Source: Flaviramulus basaltis (GTDB taxonomy: Bacteria > Bacteroidota > Bacteroidia > Flavobacteriales > Flavobacteriaceae). From it: a stretch of 64,000 nt of DNA. The stretch is taken from assembly GCF_900114265.1 (NCBI RefSeq), contig NZ_FPKV01000001.1:1178001-1242000 (forward strand), in the 5' to 3' direction. The translations under genes and the position numbers were made by a program. Shown here piece by piece: positions 62,858-64,000 of the stretch; positions within the stretch are counted from its first letter, which is position 1, and each line of letters begins with the position of its first letter. Under the pieces are notes generated by a model that was given only the letters and a program-made list of their open reading frames with translations, was not told the DNA's origin and ran no database searches.

Positions 62858-64000
62858 ATGAAAAATAGTTTAATAATATGTTTGTTGTTGGTTGCTGTAT
62901 CGTCTTTTGCACAACAAAAGAAATGGACATTACAAGAATGTGTAGACTATGCACTAGAAAATAATATTTCTATTAAACAATCATCTTTAGACATAGAAAT
63001 TTCAGAAGAAAATATAACAAGTGCAAAGGGTAATTTTTTACCAAATGTAAGTGGTTCAACGTCTGGTAATTTTAATTTTGGATCCTATCTTGGTCAAGAT
63101 GGAAGTAGAATTTCTAGTAACACATTTGGCTCCAACCTAAGTTTAAATGTTGGTGTTACATTATTTAACGGTTATAGAAATACAAATTTATATAAGCAAG
63201 CAAAATTAGGTTTAAAATCTAGCGAATTACAATTCCAAAAACTTAAAGATGATATTTCATTATATGTTGTAAATAGTTATTTAAACGCATTGTTAAGTAA
63301 AGAAAATTACAAAATAGCCGAAGATCAAGTAAAGGTTACACAACAGCAAATAAATAACATACAAACCTTAGTTGATGAAGGTGTAAATCCAAAATCAGAT
63401 TTATATAATGTTCAAGCTCAATTAGCAAGTAATAACGAACAGTTAATTACAGCTCAAAATGGTATTGATTTGGCTTTATTAAATTTAGCACAATTATTAC
63501 AAATACCTCATTCTGGATTTGATATTGAAGATGTTACATTTAATTTGTCATCAGCTGAATTAGCCTATGAAAATACCGACAAGATATTTAATAAAGCAGT
63601 ACAAGATAGACCGGAAATAAAAGCAGCTGAAATTAATATAGAAAATTCTGAATTAGATATAGAATTAGCAAAAGCTGCATTTTTCCCAACTGTAAGTTTA
63701 GGTGGTGGTTTAGGCACATCATATCAACATACTTTAGGTGAAAAAGATAGACGTACAATTATAGACCCAAATACGGGTATGGTTAGTTCTATTCCAAATG
63801 GTTTTGGTAAACAATTTGACGATAATCTGGGTTACAATATTGGTGTTAGTGTGAGCATTCCTATTTTTAATGGAAATAGAACAAGATCTAGTGTAGACAG
63901 AGCTATTATAAGTAATAAACGTGTGGCTTTTGGATTGGAGCAAGCTAAACAAGATTTGCTTTCTACCATTGAAAATGCATATCTTGATGCAAGAGCAGCA
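62858..64000 (+). CDS. TolC-family outer-membrane efflux protein, 3' end cut by the window
   Basis: The frame runs 381 codons to the window edge without a stop. It has a signal peptide (MKNSLIICLLLVAVSSFA, then QQ) and the TolC/OEP pattern: WTLQECVDYALENNISIKQ, long alternating helices, and VNSYLNALLSKENYKIAE. The frame is open upstream to an ATG at 62834, which overlaps the adaptor stop, but the ATG at 62858 gives a normal signal peptide. About 60-100 residues are probably missing. It completes a tripartite exporter with the four preceding genes. Confidence 0.93.
   Translation, partial: MKNSLIICLLLVAVSSFAQQKKWTLQECVDYALENNISIKQSSLDIEISEENITSAKGNFLPNVSGSTSGNFNFGSYLGQDGSRISSNTFGSNLSLNVGVTLFNGYRNTNLYKQAKLGLKSSELQFQKLKDDISLYVVNSYLNALLSKENYKIAEDQVKVTQQQINNIQTLVDEGVNPKSDLYNVQAQLASNNEQLITAQNGIDLALLNLAQLLQIPHSGFDIEDVTFNLSSAELAYENTDKIFNKAVQDRPEIKAAEINIENSELDIELAKAAFFPTVSLGGGLGTSYQHTLGEKDRRTIIDPNTGMVSSIPNGFGKQFDDNLGYNIGVSVSIPIFNGNRTRSSVDRAIISNKRVAFGLEQAKQDLLSTIENAYLDARAA

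Overview
This window looks like chromosome of a marine-type member of the Bacteroidota, almost certainly family Flavobacteriaceae. The evidence is low GC (roughly one third by eye), promoters of the Bacteroidota primary sigma type (TTTG / TAnnTTTG), a complete alternative complex III (ActA-F) leading into coxB-coxA, type IX secretion and gliding genes (sprA, a SprF/PorP protein, a CHU_C-tailed adhesin, a probable remB), and a GT117/DUF2723 membrane protein. The genus cannot be fixed from the sequence alone. I see no insertion sequence, prophage, CRISPR array, rRNA or replication origin. This is mostly ordinary core chromosome.

Layout: 1-2343 (minus) 3'-truncated GT117 membrane protein; 2494-2566 tRNA-Gln; 2796-5338 TPR histidine kinase and LuxR-type response regulator; 5502-6899 lipoprotein with cadherin-like repeats; 6906-7730 (minus) tandem UspA protein; 7866-12451 rimP-nusA-infB with an intrinsic terminator in the leader; 12558-12935 (minus) SPOR protein; 13115-24739 actABCDEF-coxB-coxA; 24938-32630 giant Ig-like adhesin, SprF/PorP and OmpA proteins; 32773-34100 small membrane protein and ruvB; 34230-36239 an unusual AraC-type regulator and a lipoprotein, the most accessory-looking stretch; 36336-40244 queG, NADP malic enzyme, ruvA; 40251-47516 sprA; 47585-52248 gcvH, VanZ-like, two TonB proteins, probable remB; 52253-53119 (minus) MBL-fold lipoprotein; 53238-58443 haem O synthase, two oxidase subunit III genes, subunit IV, a Sco-like protein, Sco, DUF420 and a small CxxC protein; 58534-64000 MacB-like ABC efflux system (ATPase, two permeases, adaptor, truncated TolC).

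How the genes fit together: two blocks about 28 kb apart complete one respiratory chain. The first gives ACIII plus oxidase subunits I and II. The second gives haem synthesis, subunits III and IV and the copper/haem assembly factors. A second theme is type IX secretion and gliding: SprA is the translocon, the CHU_C adhesin and its SprF partner are a substrate cassette, and RemB plus TonB proteins lie next to sprA.

The least conventional items are: (i) the regulator at 34230-35327, which joins a DUF4242 domain, a cyclase-like domain lacking both metal-binding aspartates, and an AraC helix-turn-helix; (ii) three consecutive proteins sharing a TonB_C-type domain, one fused to an outer-membrane barrel; (iii) the terminator hairpin between promoter and start codon of rimP-nusA-infB; (iv) a helix-hairpin-helix tail on ActC. 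I did not find a clear-cut new defence or mobile system.
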